NCBI GenBank assembly: GCA_026706815.1
Contig: JAPOYA010000048.1
Location: forward strand, 1-41,129
Reading direction: 5' to 3'
Source: Acidimicrobiaceae bacterium
GTDB taxonomy: Bacteria > Actinomycetota > Acidimicrobiia > Acidimicrobiales > Aldehydirespiratoraceae
Length of the DNA stretch: 41,129 nucleotides
Shown here: one piece after another, positions 6,893-15,070 of the stretch
How positions within the stretch are numbered: position 1 is the stretch's first letter
Layout of the letters: every line of letters starts with the position of its first letter
Translations under genes and position numbers: made by a program
The notes under the pieces: model-generated
Told to the model about the DNA's origin: nothing
Database searches by the model: none
What the model saw: only the letters and a program-made list of their open reading frames with translations

Positions 6893-7447
6893 CTACGAGT
6901 GCGGAGGACGGGTGAATTCCCACTTGAATGGGTCAAGGCCGTTACCGACCGCGTAGTCGTGCCAACTCAGGAAGTGCTCCTCGGGGGGAGCGGGGCATCG
7001 AGCGGCATGGGTTACTTCGGGAAGGTACGACCAATAGCCGGTTGTGGTTCGGTGTCGTCGTGTGGAGATGACGCCTTCTGTTGCCAGTCGACCGAGACAC
7101 CCTCCGAGGAAGCTGGACGCGGAGTACTTCGTTCTGCTTTGAGCGGTGTGGCCCCAGCGACGCACCATTTGGGCATAGGTGGTGGGGTGCACCAGCTTGT
7201 AGCGGTGTTCAATGATCCCGTACTCGAGCCATTGGTCGGAGTTGTCGACACATTGGATCAAAGCGTCGTACACACCCCACTCTTCACCGATGCCGGTGCG
7301 AGCGTCGAGGTTGCTTCGCCCGTTTGACTGTAGGGTCGGGTTCCACGGGTATTTGCAGGATTCGCAGTAAAGGGTCTGCTTGCCGTCGTCGAGGAACTCG
7401 ATGATGGAATCGTCGTAGGAGCACTTTGGGCATACGTGTCGGGTCAT
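6893..7447 (-). CDS. Zinc-ribbon hypothetical protein (184 aa)
   Basis: The N-terminus holds two CxxC pairs, CPKC (residues 6-9) and CESC (about 28-31), spaced like a zinc ribbon. The rest has WGVYDALIQCVDNSDQWLEY, MVRRWGHTAQSR and a winged-helix-like stretch around LGRLATEGVIS. It has no membrane helices. I do not recognise a named family. A DNA- or RNA-binding protein is plausible from the ribbon and the RRHRTTTGYWSY segment. The gene is flanked on both sides by the repeated hairpin, as if it were a cassette. Confidence 0.6.
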   Translation of the reverse strand: MTRHVCPKCSYDDSIIEFLDDGKQTLYCESCKYPWNPTLQSNGRSNLDARTGIGEEWGVYDALIQCVDNSDQWLEYGIIEHRYKLVHPTTYAQMVRRWGHTAQSRTKYSASSFLGGCLGRLATEGVISTRRHRTTTGYWSYLPEVTHAARCPAPPEEHFLSWHDYAVGNGLDPFKWEFTRPPHS

Positions 7448-7486
7448 TGGTCCTCTCGGGGTGGTGAGTTGGTGGCAAAATAGTCA

Positions 7487-7512
7487 GAGCCCGAGGCCAA
7501 GACCTCGGGCTC
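7487..7512 (-). terminator. Repeated hairpin downstream of the complete FnIII gene
   Basis: GAGCCCGAGG (7487-7496) and CCTCGGGCTC (7503-7512) pair around CCAAGA. On the minus strand it follows the FnIII stop codon and 3'-flank repeat, mirroring the order seen at 445-559. Confidence 0.6.
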
Positions 7513-7513
7513 C

Positions 7514-7599
7514 GAACTAGTGCTCAATTGCAATTGCAGCCAAGCAGCCGCAGGCCCCTGCGCCCGGCGGAGAACACAGGAGCCAGCCGGCTACATCTT
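7514..7599 (-). repeat. FnIII 3'-flank repeat, copy c
   Basis: It is the reverse complement of 445-531 with a few differences and keeps the palindrome CAATTGCAATTG at 7525-7536. It lies immediately downstream of the FnIII stop codon on the minus strand. Confidence 0.7.
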
Positions 7600-7605
7600 T
7601 ACGGG

Positions 7606-10600
7606 TTACGACGGGGGTGGGTACCGGTCCGAGCCGATAGCACCTGGACCGACGGCGTTGACTGCCTGAACAGACACCGCAATCGTCTGGCCGATGGCGG
7701 TGAGCCCGGTTATGTCGTAGCTCATCGGCATCCCGTTGGCGCCGGCATTGGCTGGCGCTGTGACGGTTGCAGTGCCTCTGTTGCCGGGCACCTGTGCATT
7801 GGTTGGGTTCCAAGACACCTTGTAGCCAGTGACCTTCTGGTCTCGGGCATTGGTTGCGTTGAGCGAAGTCCAGATGACTCTCAGGGTTGTCGTTCCAACA
7901 ATCTGAACAACATCCACACCCGTCGGCGCTGTAGTCGGTGCACTCTCGGCTTTAACCGCTGCCGAGAACCCATATCGACCGACTGGAGTTGCTGCTCGCA
8001 CCCGCACCACATAAGTCGCATCGGTTGTCAAACCGGTGATGGTGGTACTGGTCGCACCGGCTGCGGGAGCAGTTGCGGCTGTCCAACCAGCGGCGGGGCT
8101 GCCAGGTACCGGAGGCGTGGCCTCATTGAGTACGACTAGGTACTCAACGGTGTAGGTGGTTGCTCGTGAAACAGCGTTCCAAGAGACCATGATCGACGAA
8201 TCGGTATTAATTGTGCCAGGCACAGCCGTCGCCTTCACCGATGTCGGTGCTGGGAGGCTACCGTTTCCGGCCGCAGGCTGGCCGGTTGTGACTGCCGGTA
8301 GCGCTGAGGCACCTTGTGCGTTGTGCGTGGTTATGTGGATCTGGTAATCCGTACCGTTCGTCAGGCCTGTGATGGTCTTGGTCGGCAACAATGATGCAGC
8401 CGCGCTGCCAGCAGAAACCCACGGGTTGTAACCCTCAGCCACAGTCGTAGCCGTGCCTTTGCGATAGCGCAGCGAATAGCTAGTGACATTGGAACCATTG
8501 CTAGCGGCAGGTTGCCACGCCAAAGTCAGTGACCCGTCGTTGGGAACCACCTCAATGGTGGTGGCATCGACTGTCCCAGGCACAGCCGTGGCTGTACCCG
8601 AAGCGGCAGCGCTCCAAGGGCCGGCCGTGGCATCAGTCGTAGCCGTTGTGGCCTGGACACGGTAGTCGTAGGATGTGCCCGCGGTGATGCTTACTGAATC
8701 TTCAACCATCGTCGCTGTTCCCGTTGGTTGCGTCGGTGTGACACCCGTCCAACTACCGGCGGGTGCTTTCGCGGTGGCTGAGGTACGTCGCTGCAAGGTG
8801 TAACCGGACACCGCTGCGAGGCTATTGGAAGCCGGAGCGTTCCAGGCAACCTTCAAGGTCGTGCCTCGTGTAGCACCTTGCGTGACCCTCACATTGGTCG
8901 GCGCGGCCGTCGCGGCCCCAGGGGTCGCCGTAGCGGAACCCCCATCGCCGGCACCCTTGGCGTTAAGAGCTTCGACGGTCGCGCTGTATGCCCAGCCGTT
9001 GGTCAGGCCAGTGAACGTGTGTGATTCGGTGGTGGCACTGACCGTGACGGAAGCGACGGGCACAGTTGCCGGAGACGACAAGCTAACCCTGTATCCGGTG
9101 ATTGCATCGGCTGGGGTCGCGGCAGTGAGGTCCCAATTGACCTGCACGACCCGGTTACCGGCGACAGCGGACACATTAGCTGGAGCTGCGGATGGGACAC
9201 CGGTCGGAGCGGGTGTAGCTGTGGTGGCCATCGGTGTGGCCTTGCCTTCAACCCACTTACCTAGGCTCGGCTCGTTAGCGTCTTGAGTGTCATCGGTACC
9301 GCCCGCTTTATCAACAAAGGTGTTGGCTCGTACACGGTAGGTGCACTCAACCCCGTTGACGAGCGTGCCTTCCTCGGTGACACTGGGGGCGCCGCCGAGG
9401 AAGGCAGCATTGGCGTTGAGAAGCTGATTGGCCGTGGTGGAGACAGCATCGTGTGAGACAATACGTGTATTGTCATTGGGAATTATCTCGTCCGGCCACA
9501 GTTGGCTTCCACATTGGCGCTGGATCGTGTAGTTGACCAGTTTTTGACCGAGACGGGTGTTGGGTGTCACGGTTGGCCAACTGAGCGACACGAAGCGGCC
9601 TCCCGCGTCAGCGCCGTTGGGAAGGCTGATCTTGACGATCCCGCTTGGGACGCTACCGGTCGGTGTGGCCGTGACGGGATCAGTCGCTGCACCGTCACCA
9701 GCTCCGTTGACGGCAATGACCCACACGTAGTAGAGCGCTGCGCTGTTCAACTCGCTGAGAGTGTGGCTGGTGGCGCTTGGATTGTTGATCTGTGTGGACT
9801 GCTTCTCGGGGTTGTTGCCTTGAGCCCACTGGACGGTGTATCCGGTCAGCGGCGTGCCGCCGTCGTCAGTGGGTGCGCTCCACATGACGTTGACAGTCCC
9901 AGGGGAGGCGCCGGGCGCTGCTTTGAGGTTGCCGACCGCTCCCGGCGCGGTTCCCGGCGTGCCCGACGCCATTGCCCAGTCGCTTTGACCGGCATCGCTC
10001 ACCGCCGCTACACGGACGGTGTAGCTCGTGCCCTTGGTGAGACCGTGGATGGTGACAGAGTTGCCGGTGGTGGTCTGCTGGTTGTTGTAGTCGGCGCCCC
10101 ATTGGACGGTGTAGGTGTCGGCGCCGTCGACGGCGGTCCAGGTGACGTCGAGGGCGTCGCCGTTGTCGCCGCTGACAGCGGTTGTGACGCCTGTGGGGGC
10201 GTCGGGCGCGGCGGGCGTGTCGGCCATCGCCTTCTTGTCGAGCACTCGGTACATGCGGGCGACGAACGAGGCCATCTCGGCGCGTGTGACGTTGCGGGCC
10301 GGCGAGTACGTCGTGGCCGTGGTGCCGGTGGTGACCCCCAGGGCTTTGAGCTGGCCGATGGCGGCCTGCTGCTCGGCGCTGCGCTCGCCGATGTCGGTGA
10401 ACGGGGTGGTCCCGCCCGGGGCGTCCTCGCCGGCGACGGCTTTGTAGAGGCGGGTGAGGAACAGGGCCATGTGCCCGCGGATCACGGGGTCGCCCGGCGA
10501 GTACTCCGTGGGCTTGGTGCCGGTTGTGATCGCGAGGCCGTTGGGGCTGATGCGGGCGATGTCGTCGGCGTTGGGGTCGCCTTCGATGTCGGTGAACGGG

Positions 10601-10920
10601 TGCTCCTCGATCGGGGCCTCTTCGCCGGTCAACGCCAGATAGGCGTTGGCCATGAACGCGGCCATCTCCGAGCGGGTCATGTCGTCGCCGGGCCGGTAGG
10701 CGTCGCCTTGGTCGGAGACGCCGAGCTCGCGCAGGCAGCGGCTGTCGTTGTAGGCGAAGCTGTTCTCGGGGACGTCGGTGTAGGCGGCCGCCCCGTCAGA
10801 CGGGCACGGGCCGCCGCCGTCCTGCGCGGTCGCTGTGGCCGTGGCCAGCCCGAGGCCGCCCGCGGCGACGGCAAAGGCCGCCGCCAGGCGCGCGAAGCGG
10901 AGAACGCCGAACCAAACCAA
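7606..10920 (-). CDS. Secreted S-layer-homology and fibronectin type III repeat protein (~1104 aa)
   Basis: The proposed TTG start at 10920 gives a signal peptide: VLRFARLAAAFAVAAGG, then cleavage after ATATATAQ. The open frame continues upstream, and a GTG at about 10971 is an alternative; no good ribosome-binding site settles the choice. Three SLH domains follow (YTDVPENSFAY, HPFTDIEGDP, TPFTDIGERS, each ending in a MTRSEMAAF-like motif), which in other bacteria bind cell-wall polymers. About eight FnIII domains make up the rest. The protein is probably displayed on the cell surface and may mediate adhesion. It is the intact paralogue of the fragments at 1-438, 3074-3136 and 5493-5598. An IS110 element lies directly upstream. 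Confidence 0.8.
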   Translation of the reverse strand: MVWFGVLRFARLAAAFAVAAGGLGLATATATAQDGGGPCPSDGAAAYTDVPENSFAYNDSRCLRELGVSDQGDAYRPGDDMTRSEMAAFMANAYLALTGEEAPIEEHPFTDIEGDPNADDIARISPNGLAITTGTKPTEYSPGDPVIRGHMALFLTRLYKAVAGEDAPGGTTPFTDIGERSAEQQAAIGQLKALGVTTGTTATTYSPARNVTRAEMASFVARMYRVLDKKAMADTPAAPDAPTGVTTAVSGDNGDALDVTWTAVDGADTYTVQWGADYNNQQTTTGNSVTIHGLTKGTSYTVRVAAVSDAGQSDWAMASGTPGTAPGAVGNLKAAPGASPGTVNVMWSAPTDDGGTPLTGYTVQWAQGNNPEKQSTQINNPSATSHTLSELNSAALYYVWVIAVNGAGDGAATDPVTATPTGSVPSGIVKISLPNGADAGGRFVSLSWPTVTPNTRLGQKLVNYTIQRQCGSQLWPDEIIPNDNTRIVSHDAVSTTANQLLNANAAFLGGAPSVTEEGTLVNGVECTYRVRANTFVDKAGGTDDTQDANEPSLGKWVEGKATPMATTATPAPTGVPSAAPANVSAVAGNRVVQVNWDLTAATPADAITGYRVSLSSPATVPVASVTVSATTESHTFTGLTNGWAYSATVEALNAKGAGDGGSATATPGAATAAPTNVRVTQGATRGTTLKVAWNAPASNSLAAVSGYTLQRRTSATAKAPAGSWTGVTPTQPTGTATMVEDSVSITAGTSYDYRVQATTATTDATAGPWSAAASGTATAVPGTVDATTIEVVPNDGSLTLAWQPAASNGSNVTSYSLRYRKGTATTVAEGYNPWVSAGSAAASLLPTKTITGLTNGTDYQIHITTHNAQGASALPAVTTGQPAAGNGSLPAPTSVKATAVPGTINTDSSIMVSWNAVSRATTYTVEYLVVLNEATPPVPGSPAAGWTAATAPAAGATSTTITGLTTDATYVVRVRAATPVGRYGFSAAVKAESAPTTAPTGVDVVQIVGTTTLRVIWTSLNATNARDQKVTGYKVSWNPTNAQVPGNRGTATVTAPANAGANGMPMSYDITGLTAIGQTIAVSVQAVNAVGPGAIGSDRYPPPS

Positions 10921-11221
10921 TCGGCGGCGGCTTATTATGATTTCGCTGTGCAGCAACTCCTCGACCACAACTGCCGATGGTGAAACACCCGCCATCAGAT
11001 AGCCGACAGTCGCTAAAGCACAAATATGCCGGCAACCAAGTGCGACTGCGATAAACCGGCATCCCCAAAACGGGGCCCGGCTCGCAAGGACAGTTGCGAA
11101 TATTATCTGCCATCCTACACAATGGTGGGGTTCCCGGCCTGTGGCGGGTCTGACTCGCAAACCAACTGGCTTCGTGCCTTCATGCCGATCTGTCGGCTCG
11201 CTAACGGCGGGGACCCGCGCC

Positions 11222-11298
11222 GACCGGTCGGGCGGACATGGTTTGACGGAGCTTGGATCCGGCGCCGTCAGCGATAAATGTCCACCGCCCGACCGGTC
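11222..11298 (+). ncRNA. Long imperfect hairpin upstream of the IS110 transposase, candidate bridge RNA core
   Basis: The outer stem pairs GACCGGTCGGGCGG (11222-11235) plus ACAT with ATGT plus CCGCCCGACCGGTC (11278-11298) with a small bulge. An inner stem pairs TGACGG (11244-11249) with CCGTCA (11265-11270), leaving internal loops. IS110-family elements are known to encode a structured bridge RNA in the non-coding end next to the transposase. Position and shape fit, but the RNA ends and the target/donor loops are not established. Confidence 0.45.
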
Positions 11299-11333
11299 AA
11301 TCTCAGCTGAAAGCACCAAGGAGCGACAAACCA

Positions 11334-12563
11334 ATGACGGCACAGGGCCAGGTCGAGATCGTCGGCGGGGTCGACACGCACAAAGCCGTGCATGTCGCCG
11401 CAGCTGTTGATTTCGCCGGTCGCTCGCTTGGCACAGCATCGTTTCTGGCGACGCAGACCGGCTACACCGAGATGCTCGACTGGTTGAAGTCGCACGGACA
11501 GATCGCGCGCGTGGGCGTCGAAGGGACAGGCTCTTGGGGCGCAGGCCTCGCCCGCCATCTCACCGGCGCGGGTATAGAGGTGCTCGAGGTGAACCGCCCG
11601 AACCGCCAAACGAGACGGCGCAAGGGCAAGACAGACACCGTCGACGCCGAAGTCGCAGCCCGTGCCGCCCTCGCCGGCGAGGCCACAACCGTGCCCAAGA
11701 CCGCCGACGGACACGTCGAGGCGATACGCACCCTCAGCGTCGCCCGCCGCTCAGCGGTCAAAGCCCGCACCGTTGCTGCCAACCAGCTCAACGCTGTAGC
11801 AGTGACCGCCCCCGAACAACTCAGGAACCGGCTACGAGAACTAAAAACAGCTGAGATCGTGGGAGAATGCGCTCGCTGGCGCCCCGAAGTCTCCACCGAC
11901 CCCGCAACCCGAGCCGTGAAACAAACCCTACGGGCGCTCGCCTGCAGACATCAGGCGCTCACCGCAGAGATCGACGACCTCGATGCCGAACTGCTCACCC
12001 TGTGCGAGCAAGCCAACCCTGCGCTGCTGGGTGCCTGCGGCGTCGGCGCCGAAGTCGCCGCCTCATTGCTGATCGCAGCCGGCGACAACCCCGAACGCAT
12101 GCGCAGCGAGGCGTCATTCGCGGCGCTCTGCGGCACCAGCCCCATAGAAGCGTCATCAGGGACCACAATTCGCCATCGCCTCAACCGCGGCGGCAACCGC
12201 CAGGCCAACAACGCCCTCTGGCGCATCGCCATGACCCGCCTGCGCGCCGATGAGCGCACCATCGCCTATGCCGAACGCCGCCGAGCGGACGGTAAAACCC
12301 GCCGCGAGATCATACGCTGTCTCAAACGCCACATCGCGCGGGAGATATACCGGCTTCTGACCAACCCACCCCAGGTCCCAAGCGGCAACGACCTGCGCCG
12401 TCAACGCATCCTGTGCCGACTCACCATCATCGCCACAGCCCAAGCCCTCAACACCCACCCCTCCCGCATCTCAGCACTCGAACGGGGTCTCTGCCACAAT
12501 CGCGACCTCGCCGAACGCTACCAACGACATCTCACCCAGATCGCTGGTCATATATCGAGTTGA
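11334..12563 (+). CDS. IS110-family transposase (DEDD), intact, 409 aa
   Basis: ATG 11334 is preceded by AAGGAG at 11318-11323. The N-terminal RuvC-like domain has D14 in VDTHK, E63 in GVEGTGSWG, and D101/D104 in KTDTVDAEVAAR, the expected DEDD set. The C-terminal Transposase_20 domain has FAALCGTSPIEASSG, with the serine (274/275) of the IS110 C-terminal domain, and the GGNRQANNALWR motif. Length is normal and no frameshift is seen, so it may be active. It catalyses RNA-guided recombination by family knowledge. Confidence 0.9.
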   Translation: MTAQGQVEIVGGVDTHKAVHVAAAVDFAGRSLGTASFLATQTGYTEMLDWLKSHGQIARVGVEGTGSWGAGLARHLTGAGIEVLEVNRPNRQTRRRKGKTDTVDAEVAARAALAGEATTVPKTADGHVEAIRTLSVARRSAVKARTVAANQLNAVAVTAPEQLRNRLRELKTAEIVGECARWRPEVSTDPATRAVKQTLRALACRHQALTAEIDDLDAELLTLCEQANPALLGACGVGAEVAASLLIAAGDNPERMRSEASFAALCGTSPIEASSGTTIRHRLNRGGNRQANNALWRIAMTRLRADERTIAYAERRRADGKTRREIIRCLKRHIAREIYRLLTNPPQVPSGNDLRRQRILCRLTIIATAQALNTHPSRISALERGLCHNRDLAERYQRHLTQIAGHISS

Positions 12564-12665
12564 TCTATTGCTTCTGATTGGTTTTGATGCCACTGGGCTA
12601 CTATGCTACTCGCAAGCCGCTTCCCCCTGAATCAATCTCGAACGAATTAGGCGGGAGACCCGATA

Positions 12666-13082
12666 GTGGCTCTTACAGAACAGCAGCGATCCGAAATCTA
12701 CAGCAGTCTTGTCGAAGCGACAGGTCAACAGGCAGCGGAGTTCCTTATGGCACAGCAACCACCCGGAGGATGGGAGCAGTTGGCCACCAAACGCGACCTC
12801 GCAGACCTCGAAGTCAAGACACAAGCCGCCTTCACCGAGATCCACGCCAAAATGGAAATGGGTTTTGCAGCGGCCGATGCCAAGATGGAGAAGGGTTTTG
12901 CGGAAGTGAAGCAGCAGTTCGCGGAGGTTAAGGAGCAGTTCGCGGCCGTCGACACCCGGTTCGCGGATCTCTCGGACAAACGCAGCCGTGACGTTTGGGC
13001 GTTCGTCGTGGCAATCACTGTGACAACCGTGTCCATCTGCGGCTCTATTTTCCTCTCGTTCTGGCAGTTCGCATCGGCCTGA
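12666..13082 (+). CDS. Coiled-coil protein with C-terminal membrane anchor, distant paralogue (138 aa)
   Basis: GTG 12666 follows an AGGCGGGAG ribosome-binding site. The head contains EQLATKRDLADLEVK, equivalent to WHEIATKDDLAALKE in the paralogues. A coiled coil has repeated units (AKMEMGFAAADAKMEKGFAE, FAEVKQQ, FAEVKEQ). A membrane helix occupies about residues 109-135. The domain order matches the copies at 1047, 2585 and 5744 while the sequence is much diverged. The role is unknown. Confidence 0.7.
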   Translation: MALTEQQRSEIYSSLVEATGQQAAEFLMAQQPPGGWEQLATKRDLADLEVKTQAAFTEIHAKMEMGFAAADAKMEKGFAEVKQQFAEVKEQFAAVDTRFADLSDKRSRDVWAFVVAITVTTVSICGSIFLSFWQFASA

Positions 13083-13162
13083 ACCGGCCTGAACTGGTCT
13101 GAACCGGCATGTCTGCCTCCTCGAAGTCCGAATCTCACAGCAACTAGAAGGGATACACGATT

Positions 13163-13390
13163 GTGGCCTCCACCGAGACCAAACTCCTTAACATGTACCG
13201 AAGTTTGATCAAGGTGTTCGGCCAAGAAGAAGCGGACACCCTGATGGCATTGCTGAGACCGGTCGGCTGGTCCCGAAGTTATGTGACAGTAACGGAGATC
13301 AGGCGTTTCAGGCTTTACCGAAAGTTGACAGAAGTCTTGGGCGACAAGTACGCCGAAGCTCTGGTTTCACTACTGCCACAAACACGCTGA
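13163..13390 (+). CDS. Small two-repeat helical protein related to the coiled-coil heads (75 aa)
   Basis: GTG 13163 is preceded by AGAAGGGA. The protein holds two copies of one helical unit: LLNMYRSLIKVFGQEEADTL, then FRLYRKLTEVLGDKYAEAL, each followed by a hydrophobic LL-P turn. The same unit (IYSSLVEATGQQAAEFL) forms the head of the neighbouring 138-aa protein. The coiled coil and membrane anchor are absent. It could be a soluble partner that binds the head domain; this is inference. Confidence 0.55.
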   Translation: MASTETKLLNMYRSLIKVFGQEEADTLMALLRPVGWSRSYVTVTEIRRFRLYRKLTEVLGDKYAEALVSLLPQTR

Positions 13391-13517
13391 GCCGGCAGAT
13401 GCGACCCCTTGACCCGCAAACTTAAGAGCGAACGGTCTCTTCTGGCACAGGTTTTGGGGTCCTGCGCGTGAACGTGGGCAGGCACTCCCCGCCCGGTCAA
13501 GCCCCGAGACTCAGAAC

Positions 13518-15056
13518 CTAAGGCAACCAGAGTGTCACAGGCCCCAGTTGGCGGCCGTCACGCGCCTGCGCCAACGACAACTGCTCACCGCCGGGACCCC
13601 ACAGCACTATCCCGTCGCGCTGGATCGGGAAACGCAACTCCCAGTTCTGCTCGGTGACAACCACCGCACCGACCGGGATCGGCTCGCCGGCCACACCACC
13701 GATCACGCGATCCCCCAAGTAATGGCGCTGCAGATGCGGCGACCCGAACACATAGACAGCCCGATCACCCAACCCCTCATCCTCGAGAACCTCCCCGACC
13801 GCCGCATACCCCGCCGGCTGCAGAGTGAGCCGGTCGACAACAGCATCAGCGGCGAACAAACCCACCACCCCGAACGTCAGAACCGCTGCCGCTCGAGCTG
13901 CCCGCTCCCGTCTCGACCACAACACCTGCGCCCCCACCACTGCCAACACAAACAACAACGGCAACACCACCAATCGGTAATGCCGGAGCTGGATCGACGA
14001 CAGACAAAGGGCTGCAACAACCACCGCCGCCGAACCCGCCACCAGCGCCACCTCCGGTTGACGCCAATGCGGCACCGACAACAGAACCAGCCCCACCAAC
14101 ACCGCGCTCAGCAGCAGGCCGTCGGCGTCGAGATGGTGCCAGAACGGAGTCCACCACGGCGGATTGTCATACACCGCACCGGCCACATACTGCCGATGGC
14201 CCGCCTCCATGTGAGCGATGGTCGCATCCCACAACGCCACCCACGCCTCATTGGCCGCACGCCCGTACGGCGCATAGGCGAACGCCCAGGTGGCCAACGA
14301 GATGCCCGCAGCCGCGGCCCCCTGATGCAGACTGAGCAGCGAACGCCGGGTGAACCAGAGCGCCACAACGATCGGCGGCCCGACCAAAGAACCCGTCAAC
14401 TTGGTAGCCGTCGCCAGGCCCACGAGAACGCCCACAGCAACCATCCAGCGCCAGCGCTCATCGGACAGTGCCCTCACGCCGGCCCAAACCGCTGCCACCA
14501 TGAACATCGTCGTGATCGACTCGAGGAACGCCACCGTCTCAGGCCGCTCGATGATCGTGGCAACTTCACCAGCACTCAGCGACTGCGGCAGACAAGCCCA
14601 CGCCAGCGCAGCAAAGCCGGCGATGTTGCGGCTCACCAGACGCGATGCCAGCAGCCAGACCAGGAACGCGGTCACAGCGCCGGCCGCCAGCGAAGCCAGC
14701 CGCGCCGAGGGGATCCCCTCCCCGAACAACAACTGAGCAACTCCGAAGGCGTAAGTCGCGATCGGCGGATGTTCCAGCGTGTGATTCAGGTCGCCGTCAA
14801 GGTAACGCCGCCCGACCGCCACATACAGCGGCTCGTCGTAGTGCGGAGTCGGCACATCGAGCCGCCACAGTCCCAGCAACAACGTCGCTCCCGCAGCCCC
14901 GAGCCCAGGCCACTGCTGCCTCAACCTCTCGAGAACCACCCCCCACGACACGCCCCCAAAGATACCCGCCCCACCCAGCCAGAACGCGTTAGACCCCTTC
15001 CCTCCAGCGGTGCTAGACACCTTGTGACCGCTTAACCGCTTGACCACAGCGGACAC
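13518..15056 (-). CDS. GT-C fold glycosyltransferase, PMT/ArnT-like (family 39), 512 aa
   Basis: The protein has about ten to twelve hydrophobic helices. The first periplasmic loop has PHYDEPLYVAVGRRYLDG, which holds the acidic pair typical of dolichyl/polyprenyl-phosphate-sugar-dependent glycosyltransferases. It is followed by HTLEHPPIATYAFG, the region that binds the lipid-linked donor in this family. The C-terminal soluble part is short. It probably moves a sugar from polyprenyl phosphate to a protein or glycan outside the membrane; the acceptor is unknown. The gene is divergent from the dehydratase at 15071, with their start regions nearly touching. Confidence 0.75.
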   Translation of the reverse strand: MSAVVKRLSGHKVSSTAGGKGSNAFWLGGAGIFGGVSWGVVLERLRQQWPGLGAAGATLLLGLWRLDVPTPHYDEPLYVAVGRRYLDGDLNHTLEHPPIATYAFGVAQLLFGEGIPSARLASLAAGAVTAFLVWLLASRLVSRNIAGFAALAWACLPQSLSAGEVATIIERPETVAFLESITTMFMVAAVWAGVRALSDERWRWMVAVGVLVGLATATKLTGSLVGPPIVVALWFTRRSLLSLHQGAAAAGISLATWAFAYAPYGRAANEAWVALWDATIAHMEAGHRQYVAGAVYDNPPWWTPFWHHLDADGLLLSAVLVGLVLLSVPHWRQPEVALVAGSAAVVVAALCLSSIQLRHYRLVVLPLLFVLAVVGAQVLWSRRERAARAAAVLTFGVVGLFAADAVVDRLTLQPAGYAAVGEVLEDEGLGDRAVYVFGSPHLQRHYLGDRVIGGVAGEPIPVGAVVVTEQNWELRFPIQRDGIVLWGPGGEQLSLAQARDGRQLGPVTLWLP

Positions 15057-15070
15057 AGGAGGTGAACGGG

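Larger units (their letters stand above)
11222..12563 (+). mobile_element. IS110-type insertion sequence (ends not defined)
   Basis: The element comprises the hairpin region and an intact transposase gene. IS110 elements lack terminal inverted repeats and usually make no target duplication, so the exact boundaries cannot be read here. The left boundary is probably between the FnIII promoter (about 10980) and 11220, the right one shortly after 12563. Confidence 0.6.

Noticed and set aside
9502..10983. 493-codon open frame on the + strand
   Set aside because: It is antisense to the SLH/FnIII gene, which has clear domains and a signal peptide; the + frame is a compositional shadow.
13548..15035. 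495-codon open frame on the + strand
   Set aside because: It is antisense to the glycosyltransferase and rich in Arg, Pro and Gln, with no domain-like sequence.
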